In this document: positions 1-8,018 of the stretch, piece by piece
How positions within the stretch are numbered: position 1 is the first letter of the stretch
Layout of the letters: the number at the start of each line of letters is the position of its first letter
Source of the DNA: an uncultured Lachnospiraceae bacterium
Lineage (GTDB): Bacteria > Bacillota > Clostridia > Lachnospirales > Lachnospiraceae
NCBI GenBank assembly: GCA_947567595.1
Contig: CANOMQ010000010.1
Location: forward strand, 46,268-110,267
Direction of reading: 5' to 3'
DNA: 64,000 nt
Program-made: the position numbers and the translations under genes
Notes under the pieces: generated by a model
Seen by the model: only the letters and a program-made list of their open reading frames with translations
What the model was told of the DNA's origin: nothing
Database searches by the model: none

Positions 1-2
1 TC

Positions 3-344
3 GGATATGACAGGCAGTTTGTCGCGGGGCGGGATAGCCGGATTGCGGTCATTCCAATTGGATACGGCGACGGTGTTCCACGCAGTTTGTCGGGGGGAAA
101 CGGGCGCGTGCTTATCCGCCAAAAGACCGCACCGATTGCCGGGCGTGTCTGCATGGATCAGATGATGGTGGATATTACGGGAATGGAAGATGTGGCGGTG
201 GGAGATGTCGTGACGCTGATTGGGGCGCAGGGAGAAAACGCATTGTCTGCTACTGACGTTGCACAGGCGGCGGGGAGTATTGCAAATGAATTGCTGTGCA
301 GAATGGGGGCGCGGCTTCCGATTGTCATAAAAGAAACTATCTAA
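3..344 (+). CDS. alr: Alanine/serine racemase, C-terminal part (5' end outside window)
   Basis: This is the C-terminal domain of a PLP-dependent alanine racemase, which makes D-alanine for peptidoglycan. The frame is already open at the window edge, so only about 113 residues are seen. The motif IPIGYGDG and the segment GRVCMDQMMVD are the C-terminal active-site landmarks of the family (the residues after the second catalytic Tyr). The ending NELLCRMGARLP resembles the membrane-bound serine/alanine racemases of the VanT type, so a serine racemase cannot be excluded without the N-terminus. It is followed after about 40 bases by a small membrane protein gene, with no obvious terminator between them. 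Confidence 0.9.
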   Translation, partial: GYDRQFVAGRDSRIAVIPIGYGDGVPRSLSGGNGRVLIRQKTAPIAGRVCMDQMMVDITGMEDVAVGDVVTLIGAQGENALSATDVAQAAGSIANELLCRMGARLPIVIKETI

Positions 345-398
345 GATGACATTTTTGTGCTATACTGTAACTAAAAAATAGCGGAGGTGTACAAATTG

Positions 399-734
399 AT
401 GGCAGAACAAATCATTTGCTTTTGTATCTATTTACTGGTCGCGCTCTTAATGCTCGGCATTGGCATTTCCCAGTGGAACAGCAAAGAACCCGTAGGATTT
501 TACACAGGGGAAAAACCGCCTGCGTCGCAGAGCCTGTCTGATGTATTGGCGTGGAATAGAAAGCATGGCGCAATGTGGATATTGTATGGTATTCTTATTA
601 TCATTTCGGGCGTGGCAGGGGTTTTCGGCACACAATCCATATGGAGCATAATTCCGCTCGTCGGAGGCGTGGTAGTGCCGATTGGCGTGATGGTTTGGTA
701 TCATCATAGACTGATAAAACAGTATCTCCGTTAA
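399..734 (+). CDS. Small membrane protein of unknown function (three predicted TM segments)
   Basis: A protein of about 111 residues with hydrophobic stretches near residues 4-23, 59-78 and 81-100, and a polar stretch between the first two that contains the sequence VGFYTGEKPP. I know this pattern from small uncharacterised Firmicutes membrane proteins but cannot assign a function. GGAGG at 383-387 is the likely ribosome site. The ATG at 399 is preceded directly by an in-frame TTG (396) and, further up, GTG (387); spacing fits TTG slightly better than ATG, so the exact start is open. It ends just before a damaged gene for another membrane protein. Confidence 0.6.
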   Translation: MAEQIICFCIYLLVALLMLGIGISQWNSKEPVGFYTGEKPPASQSLSDVLAWNRKHGAMWILYGILIIISGVAGVFGTQSIWSIIPLVGGVVVPIGVMVWYHHRLIKQYLR

Positions 735-736
735 CA

Positions 737-1191
737 CAAATACGTGAATGGACGGATAATGCGGAGTTGCTGCTTTTAACAAAAAACAGAAAGGGGTCGG
801 CTACCACACGGAACAGGAAAACAAACTGCTCCTATTATTCGAACGAACAGGAGAAGTGCTGACAAGCTGCTGCGTACTGGTGTTCACGGATTTCAACATC
901 ATCCAATGGACGGCATGGTCATGGTGGCTTGTGGCGGCGTTTGTCCTGATGGTACTCTACGAGCTGTGGTGGCTGCGCTATTTTCGCAGCAATCACGAAC
1001 TCGCCGACTTTTACAAAAGCCTCCTCGGTATCCCCGTAGCAGGCGCAACGCTGCCCGTAGCCGCATTTTTCCTTCTTGGCATTTACGGCAGAAATATATG
1101 GCTGCTGCTTGCAACGATTTTGTTAGGAATAGGTCACATCGGTATTCATTTGCAGCATAAAAAAGAATTAAACTGTGAAACAGAAAGATGA
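737..1191 (+). pseudogene. Membrane protein gene, apparently frameshifted near its 5' end
   Basis: From about 782 onward the frame encodes a hydrophobic protein with three or four TM segments and the sequences YELWWLRYFRS and LLGIYGRNIWLL, ending at 1191. Upstream, this frame is closed by stops at 745-747 and 757-759 and offers no good start; the first usable codon with any ribosome site is GTG 856, only two bases behind AGGAG. The adjacent frame reads AELLLLT and then meets a run of six A (781-786). One extra A would join it to KKQKGVGYHTEQENK in the main frame, giving a sensible amphipathic N-terminus. I infer a one-base loss in the A run. Otherwise a shortened protein from GTG 856 is made. 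Function is unknown. Confidence 0.4.
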
Positions 1192-1236
1192 AATCTGTTT
1201 TCACAGCAAAAAAGTACAAAAAAGGAGAACCCTAAA

Positions 1237-1743
1237 ATGGACTTTCGCTTGGCACAAACACAGGACTTACCCCAAATAAAACAAACATTCCAAGAAATCA
1301 TTCACCAAATGGAGCAAAACAACCTACAGATTTGGGACGACATTTACCCCTGCTCCTTCTTCGAGGACGACATCAAAAACAACCGCCTGTACGTCCTGAC
1401 AAAAAAAACCGAACTCCTTTCCGTATTTGCCCTATGTGATACAGACGAAGGCGCCGGCACAATGGCATGGAACGAACAAACTGCCGCCGCGCGTTACCTA
1501 GACCGATTCGGCGTAAATGCCCACTATTCGCGCAAAGGCATAGGCAGCATAATGCTGCAAAAAGCAAAAGAAACGGCAAAATCATTCGGTGCAGAGTACC
1601 TGCGTCTTTTCGTCGTGGACGAAAACCTCCCCGCCATCCGATTATATGAAAAAGGCGGTTTCACAAAAGTAAACGGTATTTATCAAATCGAGCTTGACGA
1701 GGAAAACACGCTGAACGCATACGGATATGAAATCAAGCTCTAA
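1237..1743 (+). CDS. GNAT family N-acetyltransferase
   Basis: A 168-residue GNAT-fold acetyltransferase, using acetyl-CoA to acetylate an unknown amine. The acetyl-CoA loop is visible as SRKGIGSIMLQKA (about residues 99-111), with the typical start DFRLAQTQDLPQI and the late strand segment AIRLYEKGGFTKV. A ribosome site AAAGGAG lies eight bases before ATG 1237. The gene is complete and stands alone, just after a damaged membrane protein gene. Substrate cannot be told from sequence; spermidine, antibiotic or ribosomal-protein acetylation are all possible in this family. Confidence 0.85.
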   Translation: MDFRLAQTQDLPQIKQTFQEIIHQMEQNNLQIWDDIYPCSFFEDDIKNNRLYVLTKKTELLSVFALCDTDEGAGTMAWNEQTAAARYLDRFGVNAHYSRKGIGSIMLQKAKETAKSFGAEYLRLFVVDENLPAIRLYEKGGFTKVNGIYQIELDEENTLNAYGYEIKL

Positions 1744-1759
1744 AGGACAATCAATTGTT

Positions 1760-2153
1760 ATTCGACTCGATATGGCATGGCAGCTTTTGGCTGTTCGATA
1801 AAAGCGTTCTTATTATCTGCACTTTTCGTTCCGAAGAGCGCTTAAGCACGCAATCAGCCGAAGATAGGCATAGACATTTTCGGCTTGCTTCTGATTGAAG
1901 CAGGATTCGACAATCTGTAGCTCGCCCTGCAGGTAATCCCGTTCGGTACCATTGCCAAAACAGATATGCCAAAAAGTGTCATGAGCGCTTTCGGCTCTTT
2001 TAGCCATTCTACATTATGATACATATAAGAAAACAGCTTCCCGCTCTGATAGGTGATGTCCATCTTCTGTGTTTGTGCATTGTAATGGCAAAATTTGATT
2101 TCCGGTGTTTTGATTTCACCTTTTACAATAATCATATGCTTTCTTGTATTCAT
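1760..2153 (-). pseudogene. Remnant of a larger gene (probably N-terminus of a helicase-like ATPase)
   Basis: On the minus strand ATG 2153 opens a frame reading MIIVKGEIKTPEIKF then YHNVEWLKEPKAL. After about 1995 the sensible protein continues in a different frame as WHICFGNGTERDYLQGELQIV and NQKQAENVYAYLRLIA, and stops at the end of ALRNEKCR. The two pieces look like consecutive segments of the N-terminal region of a large superfamily-I helicase-like ATPase that I recall from Lachnospiraceae. The part between EPKAL and WHICF appears to be deleted, and all ATPase motifs are missing. The break in frame and the truncation show a decayed fragment; the family name rests on memory and is uncertain. 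Confidence 0.45.
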
Positions 2154-2204
2154 TGTTATCTCCGTTTGTTATTTATATACACGGGCGCCTATCCCAACGC
2201 CCAA

Positions 2205-2645
2205 TCAAACCAGCCACTGGATAAACGCCGTCTTATCCGAACTGTTATACCCCGCATTCCTATAAAATGCCTGCGTCCCCGCCTCTTTCGAGCCAGTCAG
2301 CAGCATCATTTTGTAACAATTGTTACGTCGCGCAATCTCCCGCGCATACGCAAGACATGCCGACGCATACCCTTTCTTTCGGTACTGCACATGCGTCACC
2401 ACATTTTCAAGAAACGCATACGGTCTGACATTCCGCGTCAAATTCGGAATAATCACACAGACACACGACGCCACAATGCACCCGTCCACCTCACAGACAA
2501 TCAAATGATGATTTTCGTCTTGGACAATCTGCGCCCAAGTCCGCTCCAAATGCTCCGAGTCCTCTGGCACATTCGTTTCATGCAAACACAAATATAACTC
2601 TAAAATCTGCCGCAAATCTCCTTCAACTGCTTCCCGAACCACCAT
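2205..2645 (-). CDS. GNAT family N-acetyltransferase
   Basis: A complete 146-residue GNAT protein. It begins MVVREAVEGDLRQILELY, has the core strand LENVVTHVQYRKKGYASACL in which RKKGYA is the acetyl-CoA pyrophosphate loop, and ends with a typical QAFYRNAGYN segment. The start ATG 2645 is preceded on the minus strand by GAGGGAT, a usable ribosome site. It faces a broken gene downstream and an unrelated 2H phosphoesterase upstream, so context gives no substrate. Confidence 0.85.
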   Translation of the reverse strand: MVVREAVEGDLRQILELYLCLHETNVPEDSEHLERTWAQIVQDENHHLIVCEVDGCIVASCVCVIIPNLTRNVRPYAFLENVVTHVQYRKKGYASACLAYAREIARRNNCYKMMLLTGSKEAGTQAFYRNAGYNSSDKTAFIQWLV

Positions 2646-2863
2646 AATAATCCCTCCTCAAAAATGCCTTCACCAGCAAACGCTTGCCGCCAAAGCCCTA
2701 ATGCTTATTACGATTGTAACACAATAACACCGTCGCAAACAACCATCAAAGGAGACAAATAAAAATGAATAAAAGCGACTTGGAAAAATCAGGGTAGATT
2801 GCTATAATGAAACAAAAAACGTTCACTTGTTATCTGACCGCTAGAGAGGACAAAACATAACCC

Positions 2864-3550
2864 ATGAACCACACGACAAAACATTACAACGAACCCCTGT
2901 TAAAGGAACATTACGCACACATTTTAGAACAAAACAAAGAAGTTCTGCTGCAAGGCGGCAGCGGCGATGCATACCTGACCGCACCACAGACCGACACCCG
3001 AATGGCAGTAGCGCTATTAATCCGTGTAAAAGGCACTGTCACAGAAAACATTACGGCATACCTCCAAACCCTGCAAAAAGCAGAACCCGCCCTCTATTAC
3101 TACCCGCCGCAGGACTTCCACATCACTGTCCTGGACATCCTGCGCGGCAAACCCCACCGCACCATACCACAGAACATTGCGGACTACATCACCTGTATTG
3201 CACAATGCGTCGAAACAATAAAGCCGTTCCATATCGATTTTCAAGGCGTCACCGCAAGCGATAACGCTGTTTTGGTGTGCGGATATTATGAATACGGTTT
3301 AGAGCAAATCCGTCAGACACTGCGAACCGCATTCGCACAAAATAATCTTTTAATAGAGGAACGCTACCAGACAACTTCTTCCCACATCACCGTGGCAAGA
3401 ATTCCAAAAAAATTAAATAACCCCGCGTCATTTCTGGAACAGATACAAAAAGAACTCTTTTTTGGAACAATGAAAGTGGATGCCCTCGAGCTTACATTCC
3501 ACAACTGGTATGACTCGCAAAAAATAAAATTAGCAGACATCCCTTTATAA
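2864..3550 (+). CDS. 2H phosphoesterase superfamily protein (2'-5' RNA ligase-like)
   Basis: A 228-residue protein with two copies of the H-x-T/S motif that defines the 2H phosphoesterase fold: FHITVLD near residue 86 and SHITVARI near residue 174. The two histidines form one active site that acts on 2',3'- or 2'-5'-type RNA phosphodiesters or cyclic nucleotide ends in known members. The spacing of about 87 residues is normal for the fold. It belongs to the group that includes LigT/ThpR and yeast CPDase-like proteins, but the substrate is unknown. The last codons overlap an inverted repeat that probably ends the opposing gene. Confidence 0.75.
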   Translation: MNHTTKHYNEPLLKEHYAHILEQNKEVLLQGGSGDAYLTAPQTDTRMAVALLIRVKGTVTENITAYLQTLQKAEPALYYYPPQDFHITVLDILRGKPHRTIPQNIADYITCIAQCVETIKPFHIDFQGVTASDNAVLVCGYYEYGLEQIRQTLRTAFAQNNLLIEERYQTTSSHITVARIPKKLNNPASFLEQIQKELFFGTMKVDALELTFHNWYDSQKIKLADIPL

Positions 3551-3568
3551 AAATAGAATGTCTGCTAA
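3519..3568 (-). terminator. Rho-independent terminator for the secreted repeat protein gene
   Basis: A perfect 11-bp inverted repeat (ATGTCTGCTAA at 3558-3568, pairing with 3530-3540) separated by 17 bases. On the minus strand it is followed by TTTTATTTTTTG. It lies just past the stop of the minus-strand gene ending at 3613 and overlaps the 3' end of the plus-strand 2H gene. The stem is AT-rich, so strength is uncertain. Confidence 0.55.
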
Positions 3569-3612
3569 TAGTCTTGCTCATTTCTTGTCCACTGCGCATA
3601 AATGCCCGCTTG

Positions 3613-4035
3613 CTATCTTCTGCGACAGCCCCATCTGCCGTATCCGCCACAGCCTCGTCTGCCATAACCGCCACAGCCCCGCCTGCCGCCATAACCGCAG
3701 ACGCCCGCTTCAAAATTATCACAAATGCCGTTGCCGTCTTCATCAACAAAGCCCTGCCCGCAAATCCCTGCTTCAAAATTGTCACAGACACCATCGCCGT
3801 CCTCATCAACAAAGCCCTGCCCGCAGATACCTGCCGCATAGTTGTCACAAATCCCGTCGCCGTCCTCGTCAACAAACGGACAATCAACAGCACAGTACCC
3901 ACATACCCCGACAGTATCATAATCCGTAACATCTTCATTTTCAACCGGTTCTGCCGCAAAAACGCTCACCGCCTCCAGCGAAAAAACCAGTAATGCAGCG
4001 CCAAGACCAGTTAAAACTTTAGTCGCTCTCATCAT
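3613..4035 (-). CDS. Secreted Cys-rich protein with calcium-loop (thrombospondin-3-like) repeats
   Basis: A 140-residue exported protein. The signal peptide is about residues 1-28 (hydrophobic ATKVLTGLGAALLVFS, ending FAA). The mature part carries three repeats of about 24 residues, each with DEDGDGICDN or DEDGNGICDN, an acidic loop that matches calcium-binding thrombospondin type-3/dockerin-like loops, plus a regular Cys at each CDN and each G-x-CG. The C-terminus switches to Gly/Cys/Tyr/Arg repeats (GCGGYGRR). The start at 4035 was chosen because GGAGG sits six bases upstream; an earlier in-frame ATG (4053) would place that ribosome site inside the gene. Function is unknown; calcium-stiffened cell-surface or matrix protein is a guess. 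Confidence 0.7.
   Translation of the reverse strand: MMRATKVLTGLGAALLVFSLEAVSVFAAEPVENEDVTDYDTVGVCGYCAVDCPFVDEDGDGICDNYAAGICGQGFVDEDGDGVCDNFEAGICGQGFVDEDGNGICDNFEAGVCGYGGRRGCGGYGRRGCGGYGRWGCRRR
3637..3885 (-). repeat. Protein-level tandem repeats inside the secreted Cys-rich gene
   Basis: Three near-identical units of about 72 bases encode the acidic FVDEDG-x-G-x-CDN loops, followed toward the 3' end by shorter 21-24 base units encoding GCGGYGRR. Units differ at synonymous and single replacement sites, so they arose by internal duplication and have drifted. Confidence 0.75.
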
Positions 4036-4310
4036 TTTATTCCTCCATTCCACTGTATGATTGATTTACCACTTTATAAATAATACAATTGGTTTGTGGA
4101 AATCCGTTCAAATATTTAACTATTTTTTACTAGCTGGTACGACAGAACACATGGTATTTTCAATCTCCAATTTTTATATCAGCCTGACACCAATCAACCC
4201 CCGCCAACAGTCTTGAAAAATAAAATCCCACATGATGAAATATTTGTTGCCATGATACAATCAAACAAACATGGTATCACTATAAAATCTTTATTGTGGG
4301 GGTTCCTCTT

Positions 4311-6338
4311 ATGAAATTTCTATCCAACCGAAAGCTTGCCACACGCATCGGCATTATCACTACAATAATCACATTTATCGGTATGCTGCTGCTTTGGCGT
4401 ATCGTATCCGGCCGCGTTGCCGCGATGGTCGAAAACAACATCACCAACCAAATGGTTGATGCCGTGGAATCAAGGGCGTCCATTATCAACGATTACGTGG
4501 CATCTGCGGAGGAATACATGACAGCGTTTGCACTGGGCAGCGAAGTCCGTGAGCTGCTTGAAAATCCCCAAAATCCCGCCCTGCTGCAAAAAGGACAGGA
4601 ATTCACGGAGGCCTTTGCCGCAGTAAAAGGCACGTTTGAGGGACTTTATATTGCCACACCCGATACATACATTCTGACGCATACCTCCGAGGGCGCGATT
4701 GGAATGACAACCCGGACGGGCGACTCGCTGGAAGAGTTTCGCAACACGATTTTGGCGGCGCCGTAGTTGACCAATTTGGGAATTATGAAATCGCCGGGGA
4801 CCGGAAGCATGATTTTGTCCATGTATTATCCGATTTTTGAAGGGCAGGAGTGTATTGGCTACGTGGGCGCCGGCGTATACGCAAGCCGTCTGATGGATGC
4901 ACTGCTGGAACTGAATATCAAAGGACTGCCAAATAGCGAATATGTGTTCTTGAACGTGGAGACAGGCACTTACCTGTACCATCAGGACGAAGCGCTGCTC
5001 AACACACAGACGACGGACAGCGGCTATTTGGAAATCCTTGAGACAATCCGCACAGACGGGAACACGCAGGCAGGCACTTATACCTATCAGGACGAAAACG
5101 GTGTCAGCCAGTTGGTGGTCTATAAATATCTGAAAGACCGCAACTGGGTGTTCATGGTGCGCGACAACGTGGCGGAGGTCTATGCGGAAGTGGAGACCGT
5201 GCGCGATACGGTGGGCGTTTTGTGCGCGGCGGTGGCGGTTGTCATTATCTTTGTCACACTGCTGATTTTGTACCGTGAGGGCAGGGAGCTTATGATTATG
5301 GAGCATGCAATCCGCCGTCTTGGGCGGCTGGAGCTGTCCGCCGATGAGGAATTGGAAGCGTTTTATGACCGCAAAGACGAAATTGGCATGATTGCGCAGA
5401 CCATTCATAACGTCTGCGACTGCCTGCGCAAGACCATAGAGGATATTGGGCGGATATTGGGGGAAATGGCGGACGGAAACATTGCCGTGGATGTCGCCCA
5501 AAATGAGGCATATTATATCGGTGATTTCAAGGTGCTTGCCCAAAGCCTGAAAAGTATCCGCACCCATCTGACAGATGTCATGTATGACATTACACAGATT
5601 GCCAATCAGGTTGCGGTCGGCGCAAATCAGGTATCTGCAGGCGCGCAGGAATTGTCGCAGGGCACTATGCAGCAGAAAATTTCGATGGAAGGTCTGGTGT
5701 CCAATATCACGGACATTACACAGCAGGTACAAAACAGTGCAGTCCGCTGCGCAAATGCCAGCGATTTGGTTGACCGGGCGGCAGGCTACGCCCAAGAGGC
5801 GGATACCAAGATGGAGCAGTTAAAGACTGCCACGAAAAATATTGACGACTCGTCCATGAAAATCAGCAGTATCATAAAAAACATTCAGGACATTGCATTC
5901 CAGACCAATATCCTTGCAATAAACGCCGCAGTCGAGGCTGCCCATGCAGGGAGTATGGGAAAAGGCTTTGCCGTCGTTTCCGATGAGGTCAGAAGCCTTG
6001 CGACAAAGTCCGCCGAGGCAGTGGGCGATACCAGCGAGCTGATTGGAAAATCCATACAGGACGTGAAAATCGGAACGGACTCCACAAACCTTGCCATTTC
6101 CGCAATGCAGGTGATTGGCGAATGCATTCAGTCGATTAAGGAGCTGATGGACGAGATTGCGCTGGCAAGCGTCCAGCAGTCGGAAATGATTGTTTCCGTG
6201 GAAAAAAGGGTAAAAGAGGTTTCCAAGGTCATTCAGTCCAATTCCGACGCCGCCGAACAAAGCGCGGCAATTTCCATCCAGTTGTCAAACCAGTCCAAAA
6301 CGCTCAACCACTTGATTGGGCAGTTCCGTATCCGCTAA
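4311..6338 (+). pseudogene. Methyl-accepting chemotaxis protein interrupted by an in-frame TAG
   Basis: The frame encodes a chemoreceptor of about 675 residues: TM1 near residues 14-36, a periplasmic dCache-like sensor, TM2 near 300-320 (AAVAVVIIFVTLLIL), HAMP, and a full cytoplasmic signalling hairpin with the conserved tip AINAAVEAAHAGSMGKGFAVV. An amber codon TAG at 4764-4766 splits it into 4311-4766 (152 aa) and 4767-6338 in the same frame, within AAP-stop-LTNLGIMKS. Sequence on both sides is well conserved, so one C-to-T change (CAG to TAG) explains it. The second half has only a TTG directly after the stop and no ribosome site. Without readthrough it would give no receptor. Confidence 0.85.
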
Positions 6339-6368
6339 AGTTGTCCGCTAAATTTGCAGTTTTTTTGC

Positions 6369-6398
6369 TTGCGGATTTTGGAATGCCTGTGTTATACT
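6369..6398 (+). promoter_or_regulatory. Sigma-A-like promoter for the aldo/keto reductase gene
   Basis: TTGCGG (6369-6374) and TATACT (6393-6398) are separated by 18 bases, about 70 bases before ATG 6469. Confidence 0.45.
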
Positions 6399-6468
6399 TA
6401 CACGAGTATCATACTGGCGGGCGCAAACCGTCTGCCAGCAACAAAAATCGGGAAAGAAGAATAAGTCA

Positions 6469-7647
6469 ATGAATTATCGCAAGGACAGGTACGGAAACGA
6501 ACTTTCAATCTTAGGCTACGGCTGCATGCGCTTTACGCAAAGCAGCGGAAAGATAAACATGGAAAAGGCAGAAGCGGAGCTGATGGAGGCATACCGCGCG
6601 GGTGTCAACTACTACGACACCGCATACGTCTACCCCGGAAGCGAGGCGGCGCTCGGGGAAATCCTTGCAAAAAACAAAATCCGCGATAAGGTATCTATTG
6701 CGACGAAGCTCCCGCACTATCTGATTAAAAGCAAAGAGAGCATGGAAAAATACTTCACGGAGCAGTTAAACCGCCTGCAGACCGACCACATCGATTATTA
6801 CCTCATGCATATGCTCACGGACGTAAAGACATGGGAGCGCTTGAAGTCGCTTGGTATTTTGGAATGGCTTGCCGAAAAGAAAGCAGGCGGCGCAATCCGG
6901 CAGATTGGCTTTTCCTATCACGGAAACGCAGAGATGTTCTGCCGCCTGATTGACGTTTACGACTGGGATTTTTGCCAGATACAGTATAATTACATGGATG
7001 AAAACACGCAGGCAGGAAGAAAAGGGCTGCTGTATGCCAACCAAAAAGGCATTCCGGTCATCATCATGGAACCGCTGCGGGGCGGAAAGCTTGTAAGCCG
7101 CCTCCCCGAGAAGGCTGTCGAAATCTTTGCGCAGTATCCGGTACAGCACACTCCGGCACAGTGGGCGTTCAAGTGGCTTTGGAGTCAGCCGCAGGTGACC
7201 TGTGTGTTATCCGGAATGAATTCGCTTGAAATGGTTCGGGACAACGTCACCACAGCGTCCAATGTAAAAGTCGGCGAGGTAGGCGAGCGCGAGGAAGCAA
7301 TGCTCCGGCAGGTCGTGCAGGCAATCAATGCAAAAATGAAGGTCGGCTGCACCGGCTGCGGCTACTGCATGCCATGCCCGCAGAATGTGGACATTCCCGC
7401 CTCATTTTCCGCCTACAACCACAAATACTCCGAGGGAACCTTTTCCGCGCTGACAGAATATTTCATGTGTACGGCATTGCGCAAGGACTACTCCGGTGTG
7501 TCAAACTGCATTGAATGCGGCAAATGTGAGCTACACTGCCCGCAGCACATCGAAATCAGGAAGGAACTTAAAAACGCCAAAAAACACCTTGAGACGCCGC
7601 TCTATAAGCTGGGGCGGTGGCTTGTGAAGCTGTTTAAGGCATATTAA
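6469..7647 (+). CDS. Aldo/keto reductase with C-terminal 4Fe-4S ferredoxin domain
   Basis: A 392-residue two-domain oxidoreductase common in anaerobes. The N-terminal TIM barrel shows the aldo/keto reductase set: NYYDTAYVYPGSE (catalytic Asp and Tyr), the Lys in ATKLPHY, and the His in DYYLMHML. The C-terminal 100 residues carry Cys motifs CTGCGYCMPCP and CIECGKCELHCPQ, typical for two iron-sulfur clusters. It probably reduces a carbonyl using electrons from NAD(P)H and/or ferredoxin, but the substrate is not known. ATG 6469 follows GAAAGAAGAA at a usable distance. A strong terminator follows immediately, so it is a single-gene transcript. Confidence 0.9.
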   Translation: MNYRKDRYGNELSILGYGCMRFTQSSGKINMEKAEAELMEAYRAGVNYYDTAYVYPGSEAALGEILAKNKIRDKVSIATKLPHYLIKSKESMEKYFTEQLNRLQTDHIDYYLMHMLTDVKTWERLKSLGILEWLAEKKAGGAIRQIGFSYHGNAEMFCRLIDVYDWDFCQIQYNYMDENTQAGRKGLLYANQKGIPVIIMEPLRGGKLVSRLPEKAVEIFAQYPVQHTPAQWAFKWLWSQPQVTCVLSGMNSLEMVRDNVTTASNVKVGEVGEREEAMLRQVVQAINAKMKVGCTGCGYCMPCPQNVDIPASFSAYNHKYSEGTFSALTEYFMCTALRKDYSGVSNCIECGKCELHCPQHIEIRKELKNAKKHLETPLYKLGRWLVKLFKAY

Positions 7648-7666
7648 ATAGCATATTTTCACACAC

Positions 7667-7702
7667 AAAAAAATCTCCTTGTTATCTCAAGGGGATTTTT
7701 TT
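7667..7702 (+). terminator. Rho-independent terminator after the aldo/keto reductase
   Basis: ATCTCCTTG and CAAGGGGAT form a stem with one G-T pair and a six-base loop, flanked by A7 on the left and T7 on the right, so it can act in both directions. Confidence 0.85.
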
Positions 7703-7819
7703 ATGCACTGGAGCGTCCTGTACGATTACTAAAACACATCAAATAATCTGAAATTTTCGGTAAAATTTACTAAATATTCCAAAATAAATAAAAAGTTCAA
7801 AAATTATATAAAATTAAGT

Positions 7820-7846
7820 TAATTTCAAAAGAAGTCTGACCGATAT
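7820..7846 (+). promoter_or_regulatory. Sigma-28 (SigD/FliA)-like promoter
   Basis: CCGATAT at 7840-7846 matches the -10 consensus of flagellar sigma factors exactly, and TAAT at 7820-7823 with a 16-base gap resembles the TAAA -35 element. It points to the gene at 8019, suggesting membership of the flagellar/chemotaxis regulon. No flagellar structural genes are in the window. Confidence 0.6.
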
Positions 7847-7860
7847 AGATAACAAGGGGA

Positions 7861-7983
7861 GTAGTTTACATATGTAACTACCATAAGAAATTAACAAAAT
7901 CATTCTTATGTTGACTGGAAAAAGCGCGCAAAACTGCGTGCTGCTGCCCGAAGGGACTTTGGCGAAATTCGTCAAAGGGGTAG
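7861..7983 (+). ncRNA. Candidate structured 5' leader RNA
   Basis: Downstream of the sigma-28-like promoter there are four helices before the gene at 8019. One is near-palindromic around 7861-7880 (GTAGTT ... AACTAC). The next is 7924-7929 with 7936-7941 (one G-T pair). A long-range stem pairs 7944-7949 with 7978-7983, and it encloses a third hairpin, 7959-7964 with 7970-7975. I could not match this to a riboswitch class I know, including c-di-GMP aptamers. It fills most of the 371-base gap before the gene. Confidence 0.4.
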
Positions 7984-8018
7984 TTCACAGCCATGTATAT
8001 AAGGGAAAGGAGTATCCT

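Noticed and set aside
4764-4766. Pyrrolysine insertion at the TAG
   Set aside because: No pyl genes or methylamine methyltransferases are in view, and a receptor sensor domain is not a known pyrrolysine site; a nonsense change is simpler.
4470-5795. A 441-codon open frame antisense to the chemoreceptor
   Set aside because: The plus strand has clear chemoreceptor domains, and the antisense product (rich in His, Cys, Arg) has no recognisable fold or ribosome site; it is a codon-bias shadow.
4767-6338. The second half of the chemoreceptor as an independent gene starting at TTG 4767
   Set aside because: The TTG follows the stop directly, has no ribosome site, and begins in the middle of a sensor domain.
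7918-8000. Known c-di-GMP or other riboswitch in the leader at 7.9 kb
   Set aside because: The helices do not carry the conserved loops of the c-di-GMP-I or -II aptamers as I know them, so only an unnamed structured leader is reported.
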